A DNA stretch of 64,000 bases from Mycobacterium sp. MYCO198283 (GCF_021213805.1 NZ_JAJQJI010000003.1:1-64000); one strand, 5' to 3'; counted from the first letter of the stretch, positions 9,342 through 21,536 are shown. Numbers and translations: made by a program. Notes: generated by a model not told the origin, from the sequence alone.

Positions 9342-10129
9342 GTGGGGGCGACGATCCGGCCGCCGGCACCCTCCGGGAGCACGAGCCGCCGGTCGAGCCG
9401 GCCACCACCGAGGAGCGGGCCGCCGAGCTCGCCGAGGGCGACGCGGCCGGGGGCGCGGTGAGCACCGAGACGACCGGGGACGCGGGAGACGACGGGTCGC
9501 CCGCCGACGGACCCGCCTCGGAAGAACCGGCCGCCGCAGAACCGGCCGCGGAAGAACCGGCCGCCGCAGAACCGGCCGCCGAGCCGGGCCCGAAGGTCCG
9601 CAAGCCACCCAACCGGCTGGTCTTCGCGGCTGCGGCGGTCGCCGCGGTGCTGTTCGTCGCGGCGTCTGCCTTCGCGGCGGCGATGGCACAGCCGCAGCTG
9701 TCGCACGCCGCGCAGGTGCAGAGCAAGCTGAACGTGGCGCGCACCGCGGCCGACGGGATCACCGCGCTGTGGACGTACACGCCGGAGAACATCGAAGGCC
9801 TGCAGGCCCGCTCGTCGCAGTACCTCGGCAGCGAGCTCGCCGAGGAGTACCGCAAGACCATGGACGCGATGGCGGCGATGAACAAGCAGGCCGAGGTCAG
9901 CACGTCCACCCAGGTCGTGGCGGTTGCCGTCGAGTCGTTCGAGGGCGACACCGCCACGGCGATGGTGTACACCAACACCACGAGCATCAGCCCGAAGACC
10001 CGCAATATCCCGTCGCTGCAGTACCGGTCGTACCGGCTCGCCATGCACCGGGAGGGCAGCCGGTGGTTCATCGACGACATGCCGTTGATCAGCAACCTCG
10101 ACATCACGCCGCGCCTGCCACCGGTCTGA
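9338..10129 (+). CDS. Mce-associated membrane protein with EPAA repeats (Rv0178 position)
   Basis: A 263-residue Mas protein and the last gene of the mce1 transcript. The cytoplasmic part contains a low-complexity repeat of EEPAAAEPAA units (about residues 64-84) before the membrane helix (about 97-120, LVFAAAAVAAVLFVAASAF). The exported domain ends in FIDDMPLISNLDITPRLP, a pattern typical of these proteins. ATG 9338 overlaps the stop of the upstream gene. The repeat is coded by GC-rich units and may vary in copy number between strains. A separate promoter for the next gene suggests the operon ends here. Confidence 0.87.
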   Translation: MSGGDDPAAGTLREHEPPVEPATTEERAAELAEGDAAGGAVSTETTGDAGDDGSPADGPASEEPAAAEPAAEEPAAAEPAAEPGPKVRKPPNRLVFAAAAVAAVLFVAASAFAAAMAQPQLSHAAQVQSKLNVARTAADGITALWTYTPENIEGLQARSSQYLGSELAEEYRKTMDAMAAMNKQAEVSTSTQVVAVAVESFEGDTATAMVYTNTTSISPKTRNIPSLQYRSYRLAMHREGSRWFIDDMPLISNLDITPRLPPV

Positions 10130-10156
10130 GCGGCCGCCGTCGATAGGCTGGCCGGC

Positions 10157-10990
10157 ATGCCAGGAGTTCTCGTCACGGGTGCGTCCCGCGGCATCGGCCA
10201 TGCCATCGCGACGCGCCTCGCCGCCGACGGCTGGGAGGTGTTCGGCGGCGTCCGCACTGACCGCGACGCCGACCAGTTGGGCCGCCATCCGCGCATCCGG
10301 CCGGTCGTCCTCGACGTCACCGACGAGGCGCACATCGCAGCGCTGCCCGCCGCGCTGCCCGAGCGGCTCGACGCGCTGGTGAACAACGCCGGCATCGCGG
10401 TCGGCGGCCCGCTCGAGACCATCAGCCCGGCCGACATCCGCCGTCAGCTCGAGGTCAACGTCGTCGGCCAGCTCGCCGTCACCCAGGCGCTGCTGCCGCG
10501 GCTGCGGGCGTCGCGCGGCCGGATCGTCTTCATCTCCAGCGTCAACGGGCAGGTGTCGGCGCCCTTCTTCGGGGCGTACGGCGCGTCGAAGTTCGGCCTG
10601 GAGGCGGCGGCGCACGCGTTGCGGATGGAGCTGCGGCCGTGGCACATCGGTGTCAGCATCGTCGAGCCCGCCCAGACGAGCACCGACATGTGGCACACCG
10701 CCGAACAGGTGCTCGACGACACCGTCGCCCAGCTCTCGGCCGACCACCGCCGGCTCTACGGCAGGCACATCGAGGGTTTCCGCAAGGCGATCCCGGTGTC
10801 GCAGCGGATGGCCGCGCCGCCGGAGAAGGTCGCCGACGTGGTGGAGCGGGCGCTCACCGCGAAGCGGCCGAAGGCCCGCTACGTGGTGGGTGCCGGACCG
10901 GCGCTGGCCGCCGCGATCGTGCCGAGACTGCCGCTGCGGCTCAGCGATCCGATCCTGCGGCGCGTGATGGGCCAGCCCGCTCGGCTCTGA
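10157..10990 (+). CDS. Short-chain dehydrogenase/reductase
   Basis: A 277-residue classical SDR. The NAD(P) motif TGASRGIG is at residues 7-14, the NNAG motif follows in LDALVNNAGIAVGG, and the catalytic Ser and Tyr-X-X-X-Lys are seen in FISSVNGQ and YGASK. An Arg in the cofactor loop (GGVRTDRD) suggests NADP preference, though this is only suggestive. The substrate is unknown. The start ATG 10157 lies seven bases after TAGGCT (10144-10149), so the message may be leaderless and separate from the mce1 operon. It runs convergently into the glycosidase gene, leaving 7 bases between stops. Confidence 0.88.
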   Translation: MPGVLVTGASRGIGHAIATRLAADGWEVFGGVRTDRDADQLGRHPRIRPVVLDVTDEAHIAALPAALPERLDALVNNAGIAVGGPLETISPADIRRQLEVNVVGQLAVTQALLPRLRASRGRIVFISSVNGQVSAPFFGAYGASKFGLEAAAHALRMELRPWHIGVSIVEPAQTSTDMWHTAEQVLDDTVAQLSADHRRLYGRHIEGFRKAIPVSQRMAAPPEKVADVVERALTAKRPKARYVVGAGPALAAAIVPRLPLRLSDPILRRVMGQPARL

Positions 10991-10997
10991 CCGCCGC

Positions 10998-12074
10998 TCA
11001 GCTGAACGCCAGCCAGCTCGGCAGCGCGCGCTCCCGCGAGTCGCACAGCACCAGCCGCGTGTCGCAACTGCCCTTCGGCGCGCCGGCACCGGACCACATG
11101 CCGCCGGTGTCGCGCTTCAACACGATCGCTGAGGAGCCACCGCCGTCGAGCAGGATCGCCTGGTCGGCGCCGAGGCCGCGGAACAGGTCCTGCATGTTGT
11201 CCGGTGTGTAGCTGCCGCCTTGGAAGACGTACAGCTCGTCGCGGGCCCTGCTGTAGCCGACGGCGGTGCGGGCGGCGCTGGGGCCGCCGTCGCCCAGCTG
11301 AGCGGTTGCACCGGGCGCCAGCAAGCCGATCCCGCTCACCGCGACGAACCGCGCACCGGCGTCCGTCAACCGCTGGATGACCGGCGTGGCGGCGTCGAAA
11401 TCGTTGTCGCCCTTCGGCATCACGACGTAGGGAGCCGCGCCGACGGGCAGGATCATCGTCGCCAGCGCGCTCCAATTCTCGCCGCCGCCGGACAATCCCT
11501 GCTTGCCGGCGTACGCGACGGTGCCGGTGACGGCGGTGTTGGCGCGGCCCTGGCCGCGGGTGTTGTCGACGTAGGCGCCGAGCGGCGAGCTGCACCCCGT
11601 GGCCTTCCACGACCCGCCGGCCTGTGGCCGGACGTCGAAGAAGTTCGCGTTGATCGCGATCACCGGCATGCCGAGCGCCTGCCAGGCCTGCAGCGGGGGA
11701 TAGGTCTCCGACGCCTGTCGCAGGCCTTCGGCGGTGCGGGCGCCGGGCGTGCGCTCGCAACGCGACTGCGCCCCGGCGTGGCTGTCGACCAAGAGCCGCG
11801 GAGTCATCCGAGCGGTGGCGTTCTTGATGGTCATGAGGCGGCCACCGTTGTCGAGCGTGTACTCGGCGCCGGCGGCGTTGCGGAACGGCGCCGCGTATTG
11901 GCCGCCGAAGTTGTAGACCAGGTAAGCGCCCTTGGTGTTGGCGATCGCCGCCATCAGCATCGCGCGGGCATCGCCCTCGGCGCGGGCGGGCTGCTCCCCG
12001 ATCAGCGCGAGTGCCGGGAGCAGGGCGACGGCCAGGCAGCCGGACAGCAGGCGGCGCAACCTCGGCGTCGACAC
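10998..12074 (-). CDS. Exported phosphodiester glycosidase family protein
   Basis: A 358-residue protein with a Sec signal peptide (hydrophobic residues about 10-26, likely cleavage after ARA near 31). The mature part carries the phosphodiester glycosidase (NAGPA-like) signature AILLDGGGSSAIV near the C terminus and INANFFD in the middle. Relatives cleave sugar-1-phosphodiesters; the mycobacterial substrate is unknown. The GTG start at 12074 has a clear ribosome binding site (GGAGGGAG) and a strong promoter upstream. In M. tuberculosis the lipoprotein gene lprO lies in this position; I cannot say from sequence alone whether the two are orthologues. Confidence 0.82.
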   Translation of the reverse strand: MSTPRLRRLLSGCLAVALLPALALIGEQPARAEGDARAMLMAAIANTKGAYLVYNFGGQYAAPFRNAAGAEYTLDNGGRLMTIKNATARMTPRLLVDSHAGAQSRCERTPGARTAEGLRQASETYPPLQAWQALGMPVIAINANFFDVRPQAGGSWKATGCSSPLGAYVDNTRGQGRANTAVTGTVAYAGKQGLSGGGENWSALATMILPVGAAPYVVMPKGDNDFDAATPVIQRLTDAGARFVAVSGIGLLAPGATAQLGDGGPSAARTAVGYSRARDELYVFQGGSYTPDNMQDLFRGLGADQAILLDGGGSSAIVLKRDTGGMWSGAGAPKGSCDTRLVLCDSRERALPSWLAFS

Positions 12075-12081
12075 AGTCCGA

Positions 12082-12138
12082 CTCCCTCCTGAGCTGGGGC
12101 GATATCCGAAGAATCAGTCACAGGAACCACACTGTCAA
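12082..12138 (-). promoter_or_regulatory. Promoter and ribosome binding site of the glycosidase gene
   Basis: On the minus strand TTGACA (12138-12133) is followed after exactly 17 bases by GATTCT (12115-12110), a strong sigma-A-type pair. Transcription would start near 12103. GGAGGGAG (about 12082-12090) lies 8 bases before the GTG at 12074. Confidence 0.7.
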
Positions 12139-12303
12139 CTTTCGTCACAGTTCCGTTGCGGCGCGGTTGCGGCGCGTCGCGGACGGGTCACGATGTGGCC
12201 GCTTCTGCCGCAAATTTGGTCATCGAAGCGTTAGACCTTCCCCAAACGGGGAACACGGCGGACAGCGGCACCACGGAAGGCGCCGTAGAACAAAGGAGCG
12301 GCT

Positions 12304-12600
12304 ATGTTGTGGACAATTCTGAGCGCCATCGTCGTTGGCCTCATCGTCGGCGCGCTCGCTCGCCTGATCCTTCCAGGTAAGCAGAACATCGGCGTGGTCA
12401 TGACGATCCTGCTGGGCGTGGTCGGATCGTTCCTCGGAACCTGGATCACCTACAAGCTCGGCTACAGCAACGAGAACGGCGGCTGGAAGGTCATCCCGTT
12501 CCTCGTCGGAATCGTCGTCGCCTGCGTCTTGATCGCGATCTACACCGGCATCACGGGCCGGCGCGGCGCAGGAACCGGCTCACCCGTCACCCGACGCTGA
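12304..12600 (+). CDS. GlsB/YeaQ/YmgE-family small membrane protein
   Basis: A 98-residue protein with three hydrophobic segments (about 5-22, 32-50, 65-84) and the family pattern VGLIVGALARLILPGKQ followed by a Gly-rich helix, as in GlsB/YeaQ/YmgE stress-response membrane proteins. Function is unknown; in other bacteria relatives are induced by general stress. ATG 12304 follows AAAGGAG at about 12292-12298. A small stem (TTCCCC/GGGGAA, 12238-12253) lies 50 bases upstream in the leader. A strong hairpin follows the stop. Confidence 0.85.
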   Translation: MLWTILSAIVVGLIVGALARLILPGKQNIGVVMTILLGVVGSFLGTWITYKLGYSNENGGWKVIPFLVGIVVACVLIAIYTGITGRRGAGTGSPVTRR

Positions 12601-12609
12601 CACTCGACA

Positions 12610-12647
12610 ACGACGCCCTCGAAGGTTCCGGCCTTCGGGGGCGTCGT
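12610..12647 (+). terminator. Hairpin terminator after the GlsB-type gene
   Basis: A 16-bp stem (12610-12625 with 12632-12647, one G-T wobble) closes a TTCCGG loop, starting 9 bases after the stop codon. There is no T-run, as is common for mycobacterial terminators. It could also act on the minus-strand gene ending at 12762 if transcription reads through. Confidence 0.7.
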
Positions 12648-12761
12648 GGTGCGGGAGGCGTCGATATTCGACGGCGTGGCTGAGAACCGGAGAGACGCCG
12701 GCGGCGCGTTCGCGCTGATCGTCGCGGCGCTCAAGATCTCGGCTCTGGCCGGTCCGGTGAA

Positions 12762-14042
12762 CTAGGGCGGCGGCGCCAGCCGGTACACCGCGCCGGCGTA
12801 ATCGTCGGTGACGTAGACCGCGCCGTCGGGCCCGGCCACTGCCGCGACGGGACGTCCCCAGCGGGAGCCGTCGGCCGCCTGGAAGCCGCCGACCAGCGTC
12901 TGCTGGTCGCCGAGCCCGCCGTCGCGCCAGGGATAGAACGACACCTCCGGTGCGCGCGCCGGCTCCCGGTTCCACGAGCCGTGCACCCCGATCAGCGCAC
13001 CGCGACCGAGCGGCCCGGGCAGCGTGGCAAAGGCCATCCCGAGCGGCGCCGAGTGCGCGCCCATGCTCTGTTCGATCGGCGGCAGGGCGGCGCAGTCGAG
13101 CTTCGACCCGTCGGCGTTGGTCTGCACGTCGGGGATGAGCGGCAGGTTCGCCGGCCCGCCGTCGGTATTGCAGTACGGCCAGCCCAGTTCGCGGCCGGGC
13201 GTCAGCCGCGCGACCGACTCCGGCGGATGGTCGTTGACGTAACTCTGGTCGACCTGACCGCGCCGGGGGCCGTCGGGGAAGGCGATGTTGTCGCGGTTGT
13301 TGACCGCGGTCCACACCGCACCGTCCGGCGCGACGGCCAGCCCGGTGCCGTTGCGGACGCCGGTGGCGAACGGCGCTGCCGGCCCGCCGCCCGGCGGAAC
13401 CCGCATGATCGTCGCGCGCGGCGGCGTCGCCTCGCGGTCGGCGGCCGAGATGTTGCCGGTCGACCCGATCGAGAAGTACACGGCGCCGTCGGTTCCCACG
13501 GCCACGCTCTTCAATGCGTGCGAGTACGCGCCGCGCAGCTCCGGGCTCTTCGCGTCGGGCAGGTTCGCGGCGACGACGCGCGGCGCGCGGGCGGTGCCGC
13601 CGGTGTAGTCGTAGGCGACGACCCGGTTGCTCTCGGCGACATACAGCGTCGATCCGGCGAAGGCCAGCCCGTGCGGCTGCTCGAGGCCGCGCAACAGCAC
13701 GCCGTCGCGGTCGTCGGCGGTGAGCCGGCGCACGCTGCCGTCGGCCGGAACCGACACCAGCAGTGCGCCGTCGGGCGCCCACGCCGCGAGCCGGGCCTTG
13801 GGGATGCGGGCCCACACCGAGATCGTCCACCCGGTCGGCACCACCGCCGCGCGCGGCTCGTCGAACGGCGGCTGCGCGAACTCAGCGGGCACGGTCAGCG
13901 TCACCCGGGCGCTGCCGCCGGCGACCGGGGCGGCAGACGTCGGTGCGGTGGTCGACGGCGATACGTCGCCGCCGCCGCACCCGGCCAGCAGGACGGCGAC
14001 GGCGACGAGCGCGCCCGCGTTACGCGGCCGCAAGCCCGGCAT
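12762..14042 (-). CDS. PQQ-dependent sugar dehydrogenase-like lipoprotein
   Basis: A 426-residue lipoprotein of the glucose/sorbosone dehydrogenase (beta-propeller) family. I start it at ATG 14042, which has GGGAG five bases upstream and gives a proper lipoprotein signal (LLAGC, Cys at about residue 21); a start 15 codons earlier would bury the signal. Propeller-type repeats are visible (GLAFAGSTLYVAESNRVVAY, NGTGLAVAPDGAVWTAVN, AVAGPDGAVYVTDDY). The real substrate and whether it binds PQQ are unknown. Its start overlaps the end of the pirin gene by 23 bases, so the two are probably cotranscribed. Confidence 0.82.
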   Translation of the reverse strand: MPGLRPRNAGALVAVAVLLAGCGGGDVSPSTTAPTSAAPVAGGSARVTLTVPAEFAQPPFDEPRAAVVPTGWTISVWARIPKARLAAWAPDGALLVSVPADGSVRRLTADDRDGVLLRGLEQPHGLAFAGSTLYVAESNRVVAYDYTGGTARAPRVVAANLPDAKSPELRGAYSHALKSVAVGTDGAVYFSIGSTGNISAADREATPPRATIMRVPPGGGPAAPFATGVRNGTGLAVAPDGAVWTAVNNRDNIAFPDGPRRGQVDQSYVNDHPPESVARLTPGRELGWPYCNTDGGPANLPLIPDVQTNADGSKLDCAALPPIEQSMGAHSAPLGMAFATLPGPLGRGALIGVHGSWNREPARAPEVSFYPWRDGGLGDQQTLVGGFQAADGSRWGRPVAAVAGPDGAVYVTDDYAGAVYRLAPPP

Positions 14043-14787
14043 GCATCTCCCAGACCAGGATCTCGGCCGGCTCAGTCGCGGTGACACGCTGGCCGCCCGT
14101 CGCCGTGAAGCGCACCGCGTCGCCCTGGTGCAGCGGGCCGGCCCCTTCGAGGTCGACGGCGCCGCGCGCCACGAACAGGTGCACGTACGGGGCCTCCGGA
14201 AGCGTCACGGTGTCGCCGAGCTGCAGCCGACCGCCGTGCAGCGCCGCGTAGCGGTTACGGATCGCGATGGCAGTCTCGCCCGCGTGCTGCGGCATGCCGG
14301 ACGCGATGGTGACGAGCCCGCCGCGGAGCAGTTCGTCGCCGATCTCCAGCTGCTGGTAGCCGGGGCTGATCCCGGATTCGTCGGGCACCACCCACATCTG
14401 CACGAAATGCACCGGCTCCCGGTGGCTTTCGCTGCCCGTGAGCCGCCACGAGTCGTTCTTCTCCGAGTGCAGGATCCCGCGGCCGGCCGACATGCGTTGT
14501 GCCAGGCCGGGATAGATGACGCCCGAGTGTCCGGTCGAGTCCTGGTGCACCAGTGAGCCACGCAGCACCCACGTCACGATCTCCATGTCGCGGTGCGGAT
14601 GGGTCTCGAAACCCGCACCGGGCGTGACGATGTCGTCGTTGTTCACCAGCAGCAGCCCGTGATGGGTGTTGGCCGGGTCGTAGTGGCTGCCGAACGAGAA
14701 CGAGTGCTTCGAGTCCAGCCACGAGATCTTCGTCGCCGCCCGGTCGGACGCGCGGCGGATGTCGACGGTTGCGGTCAAATCGGTCAC
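14020..14787 (-). CDS. Pirin family protein
   Basis: A 255-residue bicupin protein. The pirin metal site is clear: HPHRDMEIVTWVL (about residues 63-75) and GRGILHSEKN (about 103-112) supply the His and Glu ligands. Bacterial relatives such as YhhW act as quercetin 2,3-dioxygenases in vitro; the natural role is uncertain. It matches Rv0181c by position, next to sigG. The gene is followed by the sugar-dehydrogenase lipoprotein with a 23-base overlap. Fourteen of the bases between it and the sigma factor gene upstream are AT-rich, but no clear promoter was recognised. Confidence 0.9.
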   Translation of the reverse strand: MTDLTATVDIRRASDRAATKISWLDSKHSFSFGSHYDPANTHHGLLLVNNDDIVTPGAGFETHPHRDMEIVTWVLRGSLVHQDSTGHSGVIYPGLAQRMSAGRGILHSEKNDSWRLTGSESHREPVHFVQMWVVPDESGISPGYQQLEIGDELLRGGLVTIASGMPQHAGETAIAIRNRYAALHGGRLQLGDTVTLPEAPYVHLFVARGAVDLEGAGPLHQGDAVRFTATGGQRVTATEPAEILVWEMHAGLAAA

Positions 14788-14814
14788 GTCCCTACCCCTA
14801 CCTCGAATACCAGC

Positions 14815-17778
<2,964 letters not shown>

Positions 17779-17821
17779 CGCTGCCGGCGGGTTGTCGAAA
17801 GCGGTGCCCTACCGTGGCGCC

Positions 17822-18565
17822 ATGACCGACAAGATGCTGGCGCGGATCGCCGCGCTGCTCCGGCAGGCCGAGGGCACCGACAACCCGCACGAGGCCGAAG
17901 CGTTCCTGGCGGCGGCCCAGCGCCTCGCCACCGCCACGTCCATCGACCTCGCCGTGGCGAGATCGCACGCGAAAAGCCGTACACCGCAGCAGGTTCCGGT
18001 GCAGCGCACCGTCACCATCGGCAACCCCGGCACCAAGGGCCTGCGTACCTACGTGCAGCTCTTCGCCGTCGTCGCCGCCGCCAACGACGTCGCCTGCGAC
18101 GTGGCGTCGAACTCGTCGTTCGTCTACGCCTACGGGTTCGCCGAGGACATCGACGCCACCAAGGCGCTGTACGCGAGCCTGGTGGTGCAGATGGTGCGGG
18201 CCTCCGACGCCTACATCGCCAGCGGCGACCACCGGCCGACGCCCACCATCACCGCCCGGTTGAACTTCCAGCTGGCCTTCGGCGCACGGGTCGGGCAGCG
18301 GCTGCAGGAGGCGCGGACGCAGGCCCGCCACGAGGCGTCCGAGGCCCGCGGCTCCGCACCGGGCACCGCGCTGGCGTTGCGCAACAAGGACATCGAGCTG
18401 CGGGACTTCTACCGCAGCGAGTCCCGGGCGCGGGGCACCTGGCGGGCGGCCCGTGCCACCGCCGGCTACTCGTCGGCGGCGCGGCGGGCCGGTGACCGCG
18501 CCGGCCGGCGCGCGCGGCTGGGCAACAGCGCCGAATTGTCCGGCGCCCGGACCGCGCTGCCGTGA
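17822..18565 (+). CDS. DUF2786 domain protein (Rv0184 type)
   Basis: A 247-residue protein whose N terminus (MLARIAALLRQAEGTDNPHEAEAF...) matches the DUF2786 domain, about residues 3-45. The rest is helical and rich in Ala and Arg, with a basic tail (ARRAGDRAGRRARLG). Function is unknown. ATG 17822 lies six bases after TACCGT (17810-17815), indicating a leaderless start. The stop overlaps the GTG of the following gene, and the pair stays together as Rv0184-Rv0185 in M. tuberculosis, which suggests a shared task. Confidence 0.85.
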   Translation: MTDKMLARIAALLRQAEGTDNPHEAEAFLAAAQRLATATSIDLAVARSHAKSRTPQQVPVQRTVTIGNPGTKGLRTYVQLFAVVAAANDVACDVASNSSFVYAYGFAEDIDATKALYASLVVQMVRASDAYIASGDHRPTPTITARLNFQLAFGARVGQRLQEARTQARHEASEARGSAPGTALALRNKDIELRDFYRSESRARGTWRAARATAGYSSAARRAGDRAGRRARLGNSAELSGARTALP

Positions 18566-19077
18566 CGGCGAGCCGCGACACCCAGCGATCACAGGTGTAC
18601 GCGGCCGAGGCGTTCGTCCGCACCCTCTTCGACCGGGTGGCGCAGCGCGGTTCGCCGCTGGTCGACTTCTTCGGCGCCCAGCTGACGCTCCCGCCGGAGG
18701 GCCGGTTCGGTTCCGTCGAATCGGTGCAGCGCTACGTCGACGACGTGCTGGCATTGCCGGCGGTGCAGGCACGGTGGCCTGGTGCCGCGCCGCTGGCCGT
18801 CCGTCGCCGCCGCGGCGCCACCGCCGCGCATTACGAGCGCTCGACGGCGGGTGCGGCCATCGCGGTGCCCGACCGGTCCGGCACCTGGGCGCTGCGCGAG
18901 CTGGTGGTGCTGCACGAGATCGCCCACCATCTCTGCCTGGCCGACGACGAGCCGCCGCACGGCCCGCGGTTCGTCACCACGATGCGCCAGCTGTGCGACG
19001 CGGTGATGGGTCCGGAGGTCGGGCATGTGCTCGGGGTGGTCTACGCACAGGAAGGGGTGCGCGAGGGCACCGGCTGA
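18562..19077 (+). CDS. TIGR04338-type putative metallohydrolase (Rv0185 type)
   Basis: A 171-residue protein with a zincin-like motif HEIAHH (residues 118-123) followed by HGPRF (His 133), the pattern of the actinobacterial TIGR04338 family. The two His and Glu of HEIAH probably bind zinc and activate water; the substrate is unknown. It starts at GTG 18562 inside the end of the DUF2786 gene (GTGA), so the two are translationally coupled. No signal peptide is visible, so it should act in the cytoplasm. Confidence 0.84.
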   Translation: MTASRDTQRSQVYAAEAFVRTLFDRVAQRGSPLVDFFGAQLTLPPEGRFGSVESVQRYVDDVLALPAVQARWPGAAPLAVRRRRGATAAHYERSTAGAAIAVPDRSGTWALRELVVLHEIAHHLCLADDEPPHGPRFVTTMRQLCDAVMGPEVGHVLGVVYAQEGVREGTG

Positions 19078-19102
19078 CAGCGGTGGGTTTACCGTGACGC
19101 GG

Positions 19103-19762
19103 GTGACCGATGCCACCGCACACGACGTCGACGTGCTGCTCGACGAGCTCCTGCTGGGCGACGATCCGGTGCTGACGGCCGCGCTGGCCGACAGTGCCGC
19201 GGCGGGACTGCCGCCGATCGAGGTGTCACCGCAGGCCGCCCGGCTGCTCGGGCTGCTGGTCCGCATCGGCGGCGCGCGCCGGGTGCTGGAGATCGGCACC
19301 CTCGGCGGCTACAGCACCATCTGCCTGGCCCGCGCCGTCGGGCCTACCGGGCGGATCGTCACGCTGGAATACGAGCCGCGGCACGCCGAGGTCGCCCGCC
19401 GCAACCTGGACCGCGCAGGTGTCGCCGACCGGGTCGACATCGTCGTCGGGGCCGCGCTCGATTCGCTGCCGACGCTGGCCGGCGGCGAGCCGTTCGACTT
19501 CGTATTCATCGACGCCGACAAGGAGAACAACCTCGCCTACGTGCAGTGGGCCGTCGACCTCGGCCGCCCGGGCACCGTCATCGTCGTCGACAACGTGGTG
19601 CGCAACGGCCGCGTGCTGCATCCCGCGCCCGAGGACCGGCAAGCCCAGGCGGTGCGCGCGACGCTCCGGCTACTGGGCGAGCACCCGCGGCTCGACGCGG
19701 CCGCCATTCAGACCGTGGGCCGCAAGGGCTGGGACGGCTTCGCTGTCGCGCTGGTGACCTGA
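19103..19762 (+). CDS. O-methyltransferase (Rv0187 type)
   Basis: A 219-residue class I SAM-dependent methyltransferase of the catechol/caffeoyl-CoA O-methyltransferase group. The SAM-binding stretch LEIGTLGGYSTICLARAV is at about residues 55-72, the acidic loop LEYEPRHAEVA follows, and metal-site residues are in FIDADKENN and VVDNVVRNG. I chose GTG 19103, seven bases after TACCGT (19090-19095), which gives the family length of about 220; an in-frame GTG at 19094 is the alternative. The substrate is not known. The gene converges on ilvD across a long inverted repeat. Confidence 0.88.
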   Translation: MTDATAHDVDVLLDELLLGDDPVLTAALADSAAAGLPPIEVSPQAARLLGLLVRIGGARRVLEIGTLGGYSTICLARAVGPTGRIVTLEYEPRHAEVARRNLDRAGVADRVDIVVGAALDSLPTLAGGEPFDFVFIDADKENNLAYVQWAVDLGRPGTVIVVDNVVRNGRVLHPAPEDRQAQAVRATLRLLGEHPRLDAAAIQTVGRKGWDGFAVALVT

Positions 19763-19824
19763 CGCCGAGAACACCGTTCTTGCGCGATATGCCCGGCTTT
19801 TCGGCAAGAACGGTGTTCTCGGCG
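19763..19824. terminator. Perfect 21-bp inverted repeat between convergent genes
   Basis: Bases 19763-19783 are the exact reverse complement of 19804-19824, separated by a 20-base loop. It begins at the stop of the methyltransferase gene and ends 8 bases before the ilvD stop, so it can terminate both transcripts. A perfect 21-bp match without drift is unusual for a terminator and may mark a dispersed palindromic repeat. Confidence 0.75.
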
Positions 19825-19832
19825 AACGGGGC

Positions 19833-21536
19833 CTAGCTGCAGACCGCGCCCACGGCCGCTGAGCCGACCAGCTTGGTGTACTTGGCCAGCACCCCAGTCG
19901 TGTACACGGGAGGCAGCGGCTCGAAGCCGGCCTTGCGTGCGTCGAGTTCGGCGGCGTCGACCAGCAGGTCCAGCGTGCCGTTGGCGACGTCGAGGCGGAT
20001 CTTGTCGCCGTCGCGCACGAACGCGATCGGCCCGCCGTCGACCGCCTCGGGCGCGATGTGGCCGACGCACAGGCCGGTGGTGCCGCCCGAGAACCGGCCG
20101 TCGGTCAGCAGCAGCACGTCCTTGCCCAGCCCGGCGCCCTTGATGGCGCCGGTGATGGCGAGCATCTCTCGCATGCCCGGCCCGCCCTTGGGGCCCTCGT
20201 AGCGGATGACGACGACGTCACCGTGCGTGATGGTGCCGTCCTCCAGCGCGTCCAGCGCCGCCCGCTCGCGCTCGAAAACCCGTGCGGTGCCTTCGAACAC
20301 ATCGGAGTCGAAGCCGGCCGATTTCACCACCGCACCCTCGGGCGCCAGAGAGCCGCGCAGGATCGTGATGCCGCCGGTGGGGTGGATCGGGTTGTTCATC
20401 GCCCGCAGCACCTTGCCGTCGGGGTCCGGCGGCTCGATGTGCGCCAGGTTCTCGGCCATCGTCAGGCCGGTGACGGTCAGGCAGTCGCCGTGCAGCAGGC
20501 CGGCGTCCAGCAGCGCCTTCATGACGACGGGCACACCGCCGATCTCGTCGACGTGCTTCATCACGTGGCGGCCGAACGGCTTCACGTCGGCCAGGTGCGG
20601 CACCCGCTGCCCGACGCGGGTGAAGTCCTCGAGGGTGAGCTTGACGTTCGCCTCCCACGCGATGGCCAGCAGGTGCAGCACCGCGTTGGTGGAACCGCCG
20701 AACGCCATGACCACGGCGATGGCGTTCTCGAACGCCTCCTTGGTGAGGATGTCGCGGGCGGTGATGCCCCGGCGCAGCAGCTCGACGACGGCCTCGCCCG
20801 ACCGGCGGGAGTACTCGTCGCGCCGGGAATCGATGGCCACCGGGGACGCGCTGCCCGGCAGCGACATGCCGAGTGCCTCGGCGGCCGAGGCCATGGTGTT
20901 GGCGGTGTACATGCCGCCGCAGGCGCCCTCGCCGGGACAGATCGCGCGTTCGATGATGTCGACGTCCTCGCGCGACATCAGGCCGCGGGCGCACGCGCCG
21001 ACCGCCTCGAAGGCGTCGATGATGGTGACTTCGCGTTCCGAGCCGTCGCTGAGCTTGGCGACGCCCGGCATGATCGAGCCGTTGTAGACGAAGACCGACG
21101 CCAGGTTGAGCCGCGCGGCGGCCATCAGCATGCCCGGGATGGATTTGTCGCAGCCGGCCAGCAGCACCGTGCCGTCGAGTCGCTCGGCCTGCACCACGGT
21201 CTCGACACTGTCGGCGATCACCTCGCGGGACACCAACGAGAAGTGCATGCCCTCATGACCCATGGAGATGCCGTCGGACACCGAGATCGTGCCGAACTCC
21301 AGCGGGAAGCCGCCGGCCGCGTGCACGCCGCCCTTCACCGACTGCGCCAGCCGCTGCAGCGACAGATTGCACGGCGTGATCTCGTTCCACGACGAGCCGA
21401 CGCCGATCTGCGGCTTCTCCCAATCGTCGTCGCCCATGCCGACCGCGCGCAGCATCCCGCGCGCGGCGGTCTTCTCGAGGCCGTCGGTGACATCGCGGGA
21501 ACGCGGCTTGATGTCGGGACCCTTGGTGTCGCTCAT
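19833..21536 (-). CDS. ilvD: Dihydroxy-acid dehydratase
   Basis: A 567-residue IlvD, which converts dihydroxy acids to 2-keto acids in valine, isoleucine and coenzyme A precursor synthesis. The iron-sulfur Cys residues are seen in TPCNLSLQ (about 56), AGCDKSIPG (about 124) and [12 protein letters not shown] (about 197); the conserved C-terminal blocks [17 protein letters not shown] and FVRDGDKI are also present. Length fits the family. ATG 21536 lies seven bases from CATACT (21549-21544), suggesting a leaderless message; longer in-frame starts fall inside the divergent copper gene region. It matches Rv0189c. Confidence 0.96.
   Translation of the reverse strand: MSDTKGPDIKPRSRDVTDGLEKTAARGMLRAVGMGDDDWEKPQIGVGSSWNEITPCNLSLQRLAQSVKGGVHAAGGFPLEFGTISVSDGISMGHEGMHFSLVSREVIADSVETVVQAERLDGTVLLAGCDKSIPGMLMAAARLNLASVFVYNGSIMPGVAKLSDGSEREVTIIDAFEAVGACARGLMSREDVDIIERAICPGEGACGGMYTANTMASAAEALGMSLPGSASPVAIDSRRDEYSRRSGEAVVELLRRGITARDILTKEAFENAIAVVMAFGGSTNAVLHLLAIAWEANVKLTLEDFTRVGQRVPHLADVKPFGRHVMKHVDEIGGVPVVMKALLDAGLLHGDCLTVTGLTMAENLAHIEPPDPDGKVLRAMNNPIHPTGGITILRGSLAPEGAVVKSAGFDSDVFEGTARVFERERAALDALEDGTITHGDVVVIRYEGPKGGPGMREMLAITGAIKGAGLGKDVLLLTDGRFSGGTTGLCVGHIAPEAVDGGPIAFVRDGDKIRLDVANGTLDLLVDAAELDARKAGFEPLPPVYTTGVLAKYTKLVGSAAVGAVCS

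Noticed and set aside
12649..12765. 38-codon plus-strand open frame after the GlsB-type gene
   Set aside because: It begins right at the end of the terminator hairpin (two bases after it), has no ribosome binding site and no recognisable family.
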